Shown here: positions 33,416 to 46,231 of the stretch, in pieces | Layout of the letters: each line of letters opens with the position of its first letter | Numbering within the stretch: the stretch's first letter is position 1 | From: Sesamum alatum | Lineage: Eukaryota > Streptophyta > Magnoliopsida > Lamiales > Pedaliaceae | Length of the DNA: 64,000 bases | NCBI GenBank assembly: GCA_034509735.1 | Contig: JACGWO010000007.1 | Coordinates: 1,178,001 to 1,242,000, forward strand | Reading direction: 5' to 3' | Position numbers and translations under genes: made by a program | Notes under the pieces: model-generated | What the model was told of the DNA's origin: nothing | The model's input: the letters and a program-made list of their open reading frames with translations, nothing else | The model's database searches: none

Positions 33416-34520
33416 TCTGCTCAAATTTCGGACTAGCAGTTCTGTGGGTGCTTTTTCAACTTGTGGATATAAAACTGCAAACTTGAATTTATTTTTTATT
33501 TTTCACCGTCCCATACCTTGGCTTCTGTTGTACAGATTGTATCTTCTTGTACTTCTCTCCTTCCGCGTTCTCTGTTTGAGAGGCGAACGGTTATCATGCG
33601 GTGTGAAAATCTTTTGATTCAAGAATGACCAAAATATGATCACATTCATAGAAACTCTCTCTCAAATATGGTTAGAACAGACAGATTGTTGTGAAGGCAT
33701 AGAGTTATTGTCCTGAGAAATATGAGCTGATAAACTTTGTAGGTTCACTTGAATTTCATCCTAGAAGAAGTGTGCATACTTCACCTTTTGAATGATCCAC
33801 ACACACACACACACAGACTGTGAACAGAGATGTATCCTTATTGAAAGAGTACAGAGAATCCATCCAAGATTTACTTTTTGGACAAACTATGAAATAGTAG
33901 ATTGACTATTCAATTTGTCTCCTCATAATAAATAAATGATAATAATTGATATGTCAAGAAGTCATAGAATTAATATTAAAGGTAAAATTATATTTCTGGT
34001 TCCTAATATTAGAAGTAGATAATAGAAAATAATTTTGGTTAGACATGCAAGAGACCATCACAATAATCATAGATCGTGCAGTCCACTTACATCAAGTTTT
34101 TCTATAACATTAATTACACAAAAAAGGCCAAAAAAAGAAAAAATAATTAAAAAAAAATGGAAGGTCTGCCCATTAAATGCGGTGGTACTCTTGTAAAGTT
34201 ATTCTTTTTTCCTTCAATTGCTCAAACAAGACATATAACCATAAATAACTACCAGCATTTCTTCCCCTCAAAAGAAGGGCATTCCTCTTTCTCAAGGTAT
34301 TCTAATAATTCTGAAGATTAAAATCTTTCTGAAGGTTTTCATGCGTGCATGAAGATTGCAGTCAAATGTGAAAAGTAGGTCAAGAATCAAGAACCCTTTT
34401 AGATTCTTGAAGCTGGGGAGGAAAGAAAGAGGGCTGGGAATGAGTAGTTCTTTTCTCAAATTCTTGATGAATTGAAGATTTTTTTTGGCATTTTAAGATT
34501 GTATAGAGAAAATAAGAGGA
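33416..34520. other. 3' flank and spacer between CID5/6-type and DnaJ genes
   Basis: Contains the 3' untranslated region, a (CA)n microsatellite near 33800, an AT-rich stretch, and the DnaJ gene leader (about 34260-34520). No further gene is seen. Confidence 0.45.
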
Positions 34521-36408
34521 ATGGGGGTGGATTATTACAATATATTGAAGGTGGGGAGGGGTGCAACAGAGGATGACTTGAAGAAATCTTACAGAAGATT
34601 GGCCATGAAATGGCATCCAGACAAGAATCCCAACAACAAGAATGAAGCTGAGGCCAAATTTAAGCAAATCTCAGAAGCCTATGAAGTATGTCATTTTCCT
34701 TTCCAAGAAACACACACACACACACACACAGATTGATAGAAATATGCTTGAAACTAATAAGGTTGTTGTGATCAATGATCATTATTGAAGGTGTTTGTGA
34801 GGATGTTTCATTGAGAGGGAGTTGAGTTATCTTTTTCGGGTGCCCTTGTTTGTTGATGCTGGGAAAAGGGAGAATGAGATCAATTTCAATACTTATATTG
34901 GTTGAAGGGCTGCTTTTTTCTTTCCTTTTCATGCTTTCTTGGCTTTAATGCAACCTTTTTCTGGCATGATTTCCCTACTTCTTGCTATAGTTCTGTGATT
35001 GTATTATGAAGAGATTTTTCTCCTCAGCTATAGTTTATTAGTCTTTGTTGATGGAGGATTTGATTGAGAATTATCACTCTTTTCTTCAATATGTGATGAT
35101 TGAGCCTTACATGATGGCCGGTGGTTAGATGGAACGGAAAAGGAATGTCATCGTTACTTCGAAGACTTGTTAACAAAAGAGCTTTGATTTCTATATCAGT
35201 TGCAAATGACAAATTTGAAGAGGAAGATGGAAGTTGCTGCATTTCTATAAGTTCACAACCTTATAGAAACAATATGCCAACTGAACTTTGAACTTCTTGT
35301 TGTGTTGAACTTGAATCTGTGACATTGATTGGATCATACTCTCATACTGTTTCTCGTTTTAACCACGTATATTTTGTTATCATCGTCAGGTCTTGAGCGA
35401 TCCTCAGAAACGGCAAATTTATGACCAGCATGGTGAAGAAGGTCTAAAAGACATGCCACCGCCCGGTTCAACTGGGAACCAAAATGGGTTCAACCCCCGG
35501 AATGCTGAGGATATCTTTGCTGAATTTTTTGGGAGTAGCCCATTTGGATTTGGACCTGCAGGAACTGGGAGGTCGATGAGGTTTTCATCTGATGCAGGAG
35601 GGATGTTTGGAGACAATATCTTCAGAAATGCTAGTGATGGAGTTGGAGTAAATATGCATAAGAAACCACCTCCCGTGGAGAATAAACTGCCTTGCAGCCT
35701 TGAGGATTTGTACACCGGTTCAACAAGAAAAATGAAGATCTCACGACAAGTGGTCGATGCCAATGGGTAGGCGTCATCTCTTCTTGTCTTAGCGTTGAGA
35801 TTGATGCTCTAATAAGCACACCAGTATGAATCAATAAAAGCGACTGAATATATAGATGTAGAATGTGGTTAACAGACTTTCTCATGCTTCTCATTACATA
35901 GTGATCTATGTTTATGATCTGCTGATATCTATTACCAGTTCTGCTAATCAAGAACGGCCTTTGTTGCAGGCGATTAGGGACAGAAACCGAGATATTAACC
36001 ATTGATGTAAAGCCAGGATGGAAGAAAGGAACGAAGATAACTTTCCAAGACAAAGGAAATGAGCAGCCGAATCAGCTCCCTGCAGACCTGGTGTTTGTGA
36101 TTGATGAGAAGCCCCACAGCACTTTCAAGAGAGATGGCAATGACCTGATCATGAACTATCGCGTGACGTTGGCAGAAGCAATTGGGGGCACGACAGTGGA
36201 GATAACTACGTTGGACAAACGCAGTTTGTCGATCCCAGTAAACGACATCATAAGCCCTGGCTATGAGCTAGTTGTTTCAAGAGAAGGCATGCCAATTACA
36301 AAGGAGCCTGGAAACCGCGGTGACCTTAAAATCCGGTTTGAGGTTAAGTTTCCTACAAGATTGACACCTGAACAACAAGCCGGCCTCAAACGAGCTCTCG
36401 GGGGTTGA
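34521..36408 (+). CDS. Type II DnaJ/HSP40 co-chaperone (DNAJB/Sis1-like), three exons
   Basis: A J-domain co-chaperone that delivers clients to, and stimulates, HSP70. Exons 34521-34685, 35390-35766 and 35970-36408 total 981 nt, or 326 aa. Residues 1-70 are the J domain with the catalytic HPD at 32-34 (in MKWHPDKNP). A G/F-rich region follows, with [17 protein letters not shown]. From about residue 150 come the two C-terminal substrate-binding domains ([70 protein letters not shown]). It ends at GLKRALGG. There is no cysteine-rich zinc domain and no CaaX box, so it is type II (class B) and probably cytosolic or nuclear. Exon 1 is followed by a (CA)n run in intron 1 (about 34711-34730). All splice phases agree. 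Confidence 0.95.
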
Positions 36409-36927
36409 TCTGTAAGAGGCTGTCTGTGTGTCTGGGTTACTCTTTTGCCATCTTTGATGCCTTAGTTTAGCAAAGCTACTTGTAGATAAGTGGTGCTTAC
36501 CAAGAATCTGAGACTTCTTGTAGTAAGCAGAATGGATTGTCAGAAAACTAAACTATGTACTGAAATCGATTGTATTCTTGCATCTGCAGACGGTTAAGTT
36601 ACAGTTCTGCTGCCAAGCATCTTCTGTTTCATTTTAAGGTGGCAATTACATTTCATTTGCTTAGTGATGAATCAGACAGAAAAACTTCAAGACAAGATCT
36701 GGTACAACATAAATAAAACCTTAAATTCAAACCATATATACACAATTGCTCAAACAAGATATTAAAGGAACCTGATTAGGAATCTCTAGTTAAAAAAGTG
36801 GTAAGAAAGACGGCGGATCATAAGTAACAGAGCCAACTTCTACAACTAAGAGCAAGAACTACTGTGGAATACATAGGTTGATAAACAAAATTTATTACTA
36901 ACAAAACCCTTATCTGTTTTTGCCTAA

Positions 36928-39900
36928 CTAGTACGGCCTCCATTGGTGCAAGGGCCGAGGCGGCTGTGCCCATCGACCACCACCTGGAGGCGGCCGTGCA
37001 AGCCCCATAGGCAACTGCGGATTCACCATATGTTGATTGCTTGGGAGCCGATGCACAGGCTGCCGGTGAGTGTTAACCACCGGATACGGTTGGTTGTGCC
37101 CTTGATTCTGGGCTTGTGGCTGCCACTCTGGAATATCATCATCATCTTCATCATTCCATGGTTCAATACCAAGACCCCTATTATCTACCCAACTCCCTGT
37201 CGTTGTACTACTAGTCCCACTTTGCCCATATTTTTGAATAAGTTCTCTCACTTGATCCACTGGGCGTTGAGTCATTTTCACAGCATGACTCAAGTTTTGT
37301 GGTGAAATCCTAGGCACAGTTGGGTTTAAACCACCAGAAAAAGTGAATTCAGGTAAGTCGTCATCGTCTTTTGCTGCTCGTGCAGCGGCCATAGGGCCAA
37401 ACCCAGGTGGGATATCGTCATCCTCTTCCGGTTGGGGCTCGGGTTTATAACGTGAAGCATTGTCAAACACAGAAACGGGAGCTCTAGGAGGGGTATCAAA
37501 ATTAACATTCGATGCATCTTGAACCTTATTAGAAGCAAAAGATTGCTTTTTCAAGCTGTGTTTGTGGTGTGACGATGAATTAGGTGATATAGTGTTGCTT
37601 ATATGAGCTCTTCTCCATACAACTACACCAATTAGTCCATTTTCCATAGAACTATTGCTCTCCAGACGCGGTTCCTTGGGCATGTTCTTGTTTAGCATTT
37701 CGGCTATCCTGGTAGTAGTTGGGCACAGATAAAGCTCGACACCGGCAGCCGGCTCAGCGAACCCGAGCCTCTCATCCGCAATGTATGAATCAATAGCCTG
37801 CATAGAGAATATAGTTTCTAAGTACTCGAAACGGAAACATCACAAATAGGGAAAGGAAATTAAGCTAAAAAGTGAAGATAAACGTACCTCAAAAAGGTCA
37901 GAACGCTGATTCTCGGATGATTTGTCCTTCAAAACGAACTGGAGAATCTGCAGTAGGTGGTCTTGTTTAATTAGATTGAATATTTTTATGTGAAAATCTT
38001 GTAATGGCGTAATTGCTACAAGAACAGTTCAACCTTAACCAAATCCAATCAAGTAGGCAGTTTTACTGGCATTAATTTCCAAACATTTGTAGCTTTTTAG
38101 ACAGTGGCAATTTATCACAAACTACATAAAGGCATGAAACTTAGGACAATTCTTTAACAGACTTCAATTACCAACTCATATGGATTATGTCATTATATCT
38201 GATGATTCACTTTATCAGCAATTTGGTTACAGAAAATGTGCCTGTTGCCGTCCAGTTCAAGTTGAACAACAAAAAATGTTCAGAAAAACAATCTTAGTTA
38301 ATGGACAATGGGGAAACTAAGTCTGGATTTTATATAAAGTACAACTCGGAAACCAAATTAAACAACATGAAATTGACAACGTAGCCAACGTTTGCTACCC
38401 CAAAATAAGTTGCTCGCCCAAACAGTATATTAATCGAAAAGGAAAAGCCTCTTATTAATATTTCATATCAATAAACACAAAGAACAACGCACACACGCTG
38501 AGTGGACCATAATTTGCAATGTCGACTGATAAGGTTTAAGAATTGATTAGCTTCTTCCATGCCACCAAGATCAACACTATCTATACTCTATAATTTGCTA
38601 AGAAATTCCTCCTGAAATATATTGGTTTACTAGGCTTTTCTGTTGAAAGGTTTTCTTTCGCTCAACTTCCAAAAGCATGCCAGTGGAATTTCATATCCTT
38701 GATTCATAATTACTAGCAAATACTGTGGCACATACTTAGACTAATTTCTTGTTTGTTCTATTTTCTGATAAGTAAAACAAATTAATCATCCATGAAAAAT
38801 CCAAGGCATTTATGTGCTGAAGCCAAAATATAGTAAATTTAATCTTTTTGCAAATTTCCTATCCAAACTTGCATTGTACATCCCCAATGATACTAAACTA
38901 AGGTTAATTCCATAAAACATAGACAAGGAGAGTTGCCCTACTTGCAGACATAAAGCTAATGGCCCATAAAGGAGGTAGAGATTAGTTACAGAGAGAAGGT
39001 GAAGGCCTTGATATACCATGACAGCACGAGTTCGAGACATAGGAAGGTCTTGGAGAAATTTCTCAAAAGCATCAAGTCTAACTCTGCCCTTGATCTCAAG
39101 GGAAGTGGGCCACTCCGTTGCAGAGGTCTTCTCACCACTGTTGACAGAAACTATCATATCAGGGAAAAACAATTATGTTATATATCCATTTACAGTACTA
39201 GATTTCATGAGTAAAGAAATGTTGGTGAGACAATGCTAAGGTTGTCTTATCACATATTAACACAAGGACACCCACAAGTAAATGACACGACAAAAGCACC
39301 ACACAAATAAATAAAAGAGAGCAGAAATAAGGTGAGTGTTCGAGCACTTTATACTCAGTTAACAGGAAGAATCTTAACCTAGTGCTTCAGAAAACAAGCT
39401 ATAATTTCAATACTTTCAACTAAGGCAATAACTGAGCAGAGATGTTATACGCAACTAGAATCACTCAGAAATTGCACCCGGGTTTCTTCAACTAGTAAGT
39501 GATGTGACAGAACCATGATTGGATATGTATACAAAATGCAGAGAGGGGAAGCAGCATGTATCTACTATCATGAACCTTAAAGACACAAACCTTTGGAATA
39601 GACCACGAACAGTGACCGAGGATGATATATTCAACTGGAGAATGCCCTCCCAAATATACTCAACCTCCAATGCAATACTAGGGAGAGCTTTCTGCTCAGG
39701 ACTCCCACCTGATTTCAAACTCATTTCAACTTCATGTTTCTTTACATCATCGCCCTCTTTGGAGGAAGTATCTTTAGGAGAGCCCGAATCTTGATCAGCA
39801 GCCTGAGAGTTGTTAACAACTTTTGGCCTTTCTGCATGTGATATTGGGCTCTTCTCCACTGCATCCGCTGGTAAGTTCTCAAAAGGAGGTTCAGAATTAA

Positions 39901-41599
39901 GGGACTCCATAAACTCATCCAGTGAAACAACCGGAGGTAGAGATCCCACGTCCTTCAGTTCATCCACCATCATTCCTTGCATTAAATCAGTCCCATCAGT
40001 TGGAATAATCAGGCTACCTGAAAAATCCTGGTTTTCTGAAACATTCTCTTCGTCTTTAAGACCTGTCTTGGAAGGAGAATGAGTTTCGGTTTTCTTTTTT
40101 GGTTGAGGTTGTATTAGCATAGAAGTACCACCAGAAACCTCATCAACAATGCCCTCGTCACGCTCGAACTCTACTTGATACTCACCCTTGTGGGTTTTCT
40201 TAACCAAACGTCTCATATCAACTTCTGTATCCGGTAAAACTACCATTTGTGCCATCTCTTCTGCTTTTGCCATGCGCCACTCTGATAATTCTTTTGACGC
40301 AAGTTCTTCCGCTGACATAGAGCACAACCGTTCTGGTGATATTTCACCAGACATGACTCTTTCTCTCAGCTCTGGATTATTCCGATCTTTAAGGTTAAAC
40401 AAAAGAGACCTACCCTTCTCTTTGTATTTTTTGTTCACACCACCAAATAGTTTGAAAAGTTCGGCTTCAATTTTGAAAGCCAACTTCTCTGGTGTCAAAA
40501 ATGCTACCTCGCCTCTATCTTTGTGCCTGCTGGCTTCCTCCTTCACAGACTGGGGCTTATCGGCATTTTGAGCCTCCTTCCCCTCCCTCATCTGCATATC
40601 AAAATCAAATGCCCAAGAAAGTCCATTTCCCTGTAAAAGATCATCTTTGACAAAAAAATTGTCACTAAATTGAACATCCTCATCAGGCAAAATGGAACCA
40701 TACTGGAATTCCTGAAAGTTACGTGCACCATTCAAGCTGCTTTCATTAGGAGGAAGCTGAGAAGACAACACCTGAGAATCATTGGTTGTACCAACTATAG
40801 GAAATTCTTTTGAAGCTAACACTTCCTCAGAATGAGAAGCCTTGGATTCCACGGGCTTCTGATGAGTGATCGTAGCATCAGTCTGATATTTCTCAGTATT
40901 TGGGACATTATCTGGCTTTTGATATGCCAAAGCCAGTGCAGCAGCTAAAGACTCCCTCATTTTGGACCTTACTGCTTCAGATGACTCAGACTGACCCTTG
41001 GATGCTGATTCGATTTGAGTAGTTTGCTTTCTTCCAGGCTGCCCGCGCTGTAAGCCAGATTTGCCAGATATTGAGTCATTTCTCACCATTTTCTTATTCA
41101 ATGAGGATTGAGCCTGTAAAGCAGGAGACCCTGGATTGGGCTGCACTGGTCCAGTTCTCCTCTCACCCGCTGCTGGCTGCAGAAACCCAAGTGAACTGAC
41201 ATCAGGTCCCAAGTGTGCTGGGCGCTTGTTAGGCAATGGTGCATGCTGAGAAATAGAACTGTTAAACATGGGTCCCATCTCAGCCTTTCTTTTTACAGGA
41301 AATGTCGTCTTCTGCCCTGTCATATTATTCAGCATAATGGCATCTTCACGACCTAGCTGGTTTGCTATCCAGGTTGAGCTCAACCCCATGCTGCCAGCTG
41401 AAGACTCGGCATGTCCCACTCGATTATTTGGTGCAACTAAAGTATTGAAGGCAGGATTACTAGGTATTGCCTCCACAAAACCCATTTGATCCTTTGATAC
41501 AGAAAAATGCTGTGATTCAGGATTGTTCGACACATGGCCTATCATTCCTATTTGCATCCCTGATAGTGGCAACCCCATAGATTGGGGAACATGCTCCAT
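36928..41599 (-). CDS. TFIIS-central + SPOC domain protein (PHF3/DIDO/Bye1-related), four coding exons
   Basis: Coding exons on the minus strand are 39591-41599, 39017-39137, 37888-37947 and 36928-37797. Together they make 3060 nt, or 1019 aa. An N-terminal disordered Met/Gln/Ser-rich part is followed by VRSKMRESLAAALALAYQ (about 210-227). The TFIIS central domain core lies at about 367-450 (LTPEKLAFKIEAELFKLFGG, SLLFNLKDRNNPELRERVMS, AEELASKELSEWRMAKAEEM). The SPOC domain covers about 648-780 across exons 1-4 (YIWEGILQLN, EWPTSLEIKGRVRLDAFEKF, LPMSRTRAVM, ELYLCP). The tail is Pro/Gly/acidic with DDDDIPEWQPQ. Relatives (At5g25520, At5g11430; animal PHF3/DIDO1; yeast Bye1) bind RNA polymerase II, with SPOC recognising the phosphorylated CTD in PHF3. 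A nuclear transcription-elongation role is therefore expected. The ATG follows a possible acceptor, so upstream leader exons extend to about 43200; a coding upstream exon is not excluded. Confidence 0.92.
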
Positions 41600-43230
41600 C
41601 TGAACAACCTGCCTTTCCTAGATCAAGGGCTGATACTACCAAAAATTAGGACACATGCAAGATAGTATAGCTCTAGAAAACAAATTAGATGGACCCCCAA
41701 CAGCGACCTGCAGCCAAAACCCACATGTTACCAAATGCTCAAATCAAACAGGCAATAAACGCATTAGCAAATCCAAGAATTTATATAGTGCCTTCTATTG
41801 CTCAGAATAAGCTGAGAAGGCTTTCATGTTAACACCACAGAAGTAAAAAGTTAAAAACAGAGAATAAATATGACAAGCATCCCTTTAAACAAGGAATCAA
41901 GAAAATGGGAAAGAACTTGGAACTGCATGCCACTACATCACAACCGAAACTTGCAGGATCCTTCATCAGATAAAAACAAGAACGAGCTAACCTAACATTT
42001 CGCTCCAAACAGACTTGCCAAAACAAGTCACATGTTACTGACATGTGTGAATGAAAATAAAAGCAAGAAAAGTTAAATTAGTGTAATGGATGTCATGTAA
42101 AAACTAAATAATTTAAAAGGACTAGCTGAAAATCTTTACATTTTCACTCCAGCAATGTTGGGAGTAGAAGACACATTTCGAAGCATACTGAAGTTTTAGC
42201 TGCATCATTGCTGAGGAAAGTTCTCAAAGACATAAGATAGCATAATTGAATTATCACCCAATTGAATTTCTCAACCAAAGAGTAAGTAACACCATATTTT
42301 GTATGAGTAATGGTGTCCGCTCAACAGAAATCACTTTTTCCACTTATTACTACCAGTGAACAAGACAAAAGACTTAAGAGTAACAGTAACTTAAAGTATC
42401 AGAAAAGGAAGGACTATGCTAGGAATATAGGGAAACCCATATAACCCCAGGCATAAAAGGCTGAAAGCAAAACTACGATAGAGAACAAAGCACTATTACC
42501 AAAACAAACATGCGCATCAAAATTGCAAACAAGCGAGTGAAGAAAAAGCTAAAGACCCTGCATAACAAGTGATTTGAGAAACCACATCAAAACTTTACCC
42601 ACGCACTTACCTGATTTATAGAGAAAACATAAATAACGCGTATAAAGACCCATATTACTTTGAACTCGAAGTTACCTGATTTCCAGACAAAAGATGAAAT
42701 AGAAATGTAGAAAGACCCAGATTCAACTGCAATCCCCAACCCAATTCTAAACGCAGAAAAGTAAAATCTAAAATTTGATGTAAATATGATACAGTCCTAC
42801 TATAGGCCAAGAAATCCATAATTCATATAACCCAATTTCTTATTCCTGCCGGAGTAAAAACAACTCTACCACTTACAATCGTTTGCACTGGTGTGCTTAT
42901 AGATACCAAAAATTCAATTTCGCCAAAATTTACACTTTGGTACCAAAAGATTCATTTTTTTTTAAAAAACCCCAAAAATCAACATTCCATACATCATAAA
43001 GGAACGAATATAAATTCTTATCATTTCTGATAAATGAAACGCAACATCGATTCAATGGTAAGCATAGACCAAAAATCAAGAATACACACACAAAAAAGAA
43101 AAAAAAGAATCATCGTCAGAGGGGAAGATCATTACCTAATGATGAGTGAGGAGCTCGAAGAAGTCGAGTGATCAGATATATGTATGTGTGTGTAGATAGA
43201 TAGAGGGTGAGCTTATGGTAGAAACCCTAG
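41600..43230 (-). promoter_or_regulatory. 5' leader (with introns) of the SPOC gene
   Basis: On the minus strand, a first non-coding exon around 43230-43133 is suggested by a purine/pyrimidine leader and a good donor (ATTAG|GTAATG near 43133). The region down to 41600 lacks coding potential and has AT-rich intron character. Exact leader exons cannot be fixed by eye. AAACCCTAG at about 43222-43230 is a telo-box-like motif near the presumed start. Confidence 0.45.
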
Positions 43231-43235
43231 AAAGA

Positions 43236-43256
43236 TCGGTGTGTGTGTGTGTGTGT
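43236..43256. repeat. (GT)n microsatellite
   Basis: About ten GT units lie directly upstream of the inferred transcription start of the SPOC gene. It is a simple length-variable repeat. Confidence 0.9.
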
Positions 43257-43367
43257 TTCTCCAGGAACTGTGTGGTTGTTTATTGTTTATATATGCATAC
43301 GTGTCCATATGTAGATGTATTCGGAAACGCTGATTGCAAACGCGATTTAGTGGTAGTACATGCGACT

Positions 43368-43620
43368 AGAGTTGTAAACTATTCCAATCGAGTCGGACAC
43401 AGTATTATTTGAGCTAGAATGCAAGTCGAACTCGATTAATATAATATTTTTAAATGTATTTTATTAGTATGTTTAATAGTCGAATTGAGCTTAAATCGAG
43501 CTTGAAAATATATCAAACAAAAAATTTAAATTCGAGTTTGATTCGTTAAATTATCGAATAGAGCTCAAGCAAGCTTCTACCGATCAATCTCTGATTGAAT
43601 ATCGAATAATTTGGTTATTT
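43368..43620. repeat. Possible hAT-like remnant
   Basis: It starts CTAGAGTTGTAAACTATTCC followed by several 'tcgagct', 'gagctcaagc' and 'cgaattgagctt' motifs, which resemble subterminal regions of plant hAT MITEs (TAGRGTTGTAAAC type). The opposite end and a TSD were not found. Confidence 0.3.
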
Positions 43621-43998
43621 TTTCAGCCCGATATACCTGAATTTTTTCTATATGTAAAATGATAATTAACACCATCTCCAGTTTTGCTTCAATTTGGGTA
43701 CATGACCCATAAAATTAAATAGTAGTGTTGCTCGTGCTCCGCATGCTAATTTATATTATGTTTGAATTGACGAATTTGTAGCATAATTACTATCTAGAAA
43801 TAGGCTATGGATGACGTGAGTATTCTAAATTCGTTGTAAAGTACATACCCGGTATAAATTGGAATTAAGAATACTCGTTTTCCTAGGAATGCATATCTTC
43901 ACGAGTATGGGATTAGGCATTTGCCTCTTACGGTCCTACACATGATTTTTAATTGATTCCAATAAATTAAGAAAATATATTTTTTATATTACTAACTA

Positions 43999-44430
43999 AT
44001 GTAGGCAAGCATTCTACATTAATTGCAGATGATGAGCTTGATTGACTTATAAACCCTAATATCTCATTTTTCCAGCGAGGCACTTTTTCAAGATAAACCT
44101 GCGAGACTCATACAAAAACCAAAATGGACAATACTTCGCGCAGTGGGACACCGATCGAGTCGCAAGCCACTTCATTTAGCGATGTCTGTGGAAACGAGGT
44201 CATGTGTCCATCCCAAGTCCCTTGTTTGGGGACTAATGATGTAGGCAAGCGTCACGCATTAATTGCAAACGAAGAGCTTGAGCGACTTTTAAGCCCCAAA
44301 ACCTCCTCTCCCTAGTGAGGCGCCTTTTCAGGACAAAACAAAATCGTAAGGTTCATATGAAATCAAAACGAATAATACCTCGCGCAACAGGGCGTTGATC
44401 GAATCGCAAGCCTCAACACTAAAATAACCT
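43999..44430. repeat. 240-bp direct duplication
   Basis: GTAGGCAAGC starts at 44001 and again at 44241. Each is followed by parallel text: 'cattaattgca.a', 'ga.gagcttga', 'gcgaggc.ctttttca' and 'cgcgca..gg.c..cgatcgag/ga.tcgcaagcc'. The two copies are about 80% similar. It could be a tandem LTR fragment or a locally duplicated element; the short open frame at 44124 is not convincing. Confidence 0.65.
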
Positions 44431-44535
44431 TTAATAAAGTTGTAGTTTCAAAATTTAGAAGCCACATATATTATATCGAATACATTATATTCACTGAGTA
44501 AAAAATGTTTAAATATGTATTATCAAAAATATAAA

Positions 44536-44959
44536 GGGTAAATTACATCTACCTCCTCTAAAGTTTGGCATAATTACAAATATCCTCTCGTTGTTTGAGA
44601 AATTACAAATACCCCCCCTGAGGTTTGTAACTATATAACAAATAACCCATTTCCATCTATTTTTATGGGTAAACTGACCAAAATGCCCTTATGCACTAAA
44701 TTATTTTTGATTTAATTCTTAAATTTTTTTGGATTACAATGCGTAGGGGGGGTTTTTTAAGTTTTTTACACAGAGGAGGAATAACGCAATTTGCATCGGG
44801 TGATTTTTCTACAATTCTAATTAAATATTTAAGGGCAAAATGGTCAATTTCAAGCATTTGGTTAAAAATCAAACCTCGGGGGGTATTTATAATTTTTCAA
44901 ACAACGAGGGGGTATTTGTAATTATGTCAAATCTCATGGGAGGTAGATGTAATTTACCC
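44536..44959. mobile_element. 424-bp MITE with perfect 9-bp TSD
   Basis: It starts GGGTAAATTACATCTACCTC and ends in the inverse form (GAGGTAGATGTAATTTACCC, allowing small differences). The arms carry 'aattacaaata.cc.c.cgttgtttgagaaattac' in mirror orientation. AAATATAAA flanks both sides (44527-44535 and 44960-44968). It has close relatives at 55607-56037 and 4626-4937. There is no coding capacity. Confidence 0.88.
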
Positions 44960-44968
44960 AAATATAAA

Positions 44969-45830
44969 AGTGGATAATATAAATAATTCAAGTTTATAAA
45001 TCTTTTATTAAATATAATATCTAGTTACATATTTATTAGCATTTTATCAAATATTTGCTATAGTATAAAATATATTTAAAGTACACAAGGGATAAAACAA
45101 AAGTTTGTATAGATATAACTATGATAAATGTTGGCCAAAATTTACATTTATTTTGTTCTACTCCCGTTATAAACATGGATGTTTGTATACTACTACGATA
45201 GTTGATTCTTGATTATTTATAATTGTCAATTAAATTAAAAATGAAAGAATTGTAAAATTTGTTAGTTGCAAAGTTAATACAAAATCTGTTAGAAATATCA
45301 AAATATTAAATTAGTATTTGAGTTTCAATGTACTAATTGATATACTAATGAACTGATTCTTATCAAAAAAAAAATGATTGATAATCGAATGCGCTTTAAC
45401 TTAATAATAATAAAAAAAAAAAAACACCGAGTGTATGCACAATTCAAATTTTATTATACTTATTTAATAATAACGGATCAAAACTGATACAATAGATTAA
45501 TTTTAAATATACATGAATAGAAAAATATTGATTACTAACTAAAAAATAGTTATTTGTGGAAGAAATAAATATAAATAAGAGCATTTTAATGAACTCACAT
45601 TTTGTCTACGAAAAATAGCATACATTAATAACAACCGATTACATTTTAATTATGATATGATTATAATCAATTTACTTAAAAAAAAAAACCCAATAATAAT
45701 AACAACTGAGTAATAACTATCTATGAACTAGATTTTATTTTTTTACCATATGTTTCCCTTCAGAGTAAATAGCCAAAAGTAACACTCAAGGAAAGGGAGG
45801 AAAATCCCTGAGTTACAGTAGATAAATATG
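44969..45830. other. AT-rich intergenic
   Basis: Nothing recognised. Homopolymer A runs occur near 45412 and 45680. There is no open frame of note. Confidence 0.4.
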
Positions 45831-46231
45831 ATTGTTAGATATGTAAAATTCCAAAATTAACTTAACCTTTTTATGAGTAAAGCAAACTGTAATATACATA
45901 GTATAAAACTGATAAAAAAATAAAATAAAAATAGCTGAACTGATACAAGATGCATATAATATAAATCTGATATTGCCATTCTTTGACACAAAGTACATAT
46001 CCATTCTATCCATCATTTTATGACTATTTCTCTGATACAGAGTAACGTTCGTCGTGTTGGACGTTGATTACCATGTATAGACAGCGAGCTAAGACGGTAG
46101 ACGAACCGTTGAAACGAGCTGTGAAATGCATGCGAGCTTCTGGGCAGCAACAGACTCAACCGTAAACGAGTGAGCTCCCTCTGTCAAAACTACCAGTTGA
46201 TGAATCAGACTAAAGAATAACGGTGACTTCA
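45831..46231 (-). other. 3' flank of the RING-H2 gene
   Basis: Non-coding sequence downstream of the stop, taken to be the 3' untranslated region plus AT-rich flank. Confidence 0.4.

Noticed and set aside
38810..39016. Continuation of the SPOC gene's second exon as a longer reading frame
   Set aside because: The frame stays open past 39017, but the SPOC domain continues only after the donor (ATG|GTATAT), in the exon at 37888-37947. The extension is intron.
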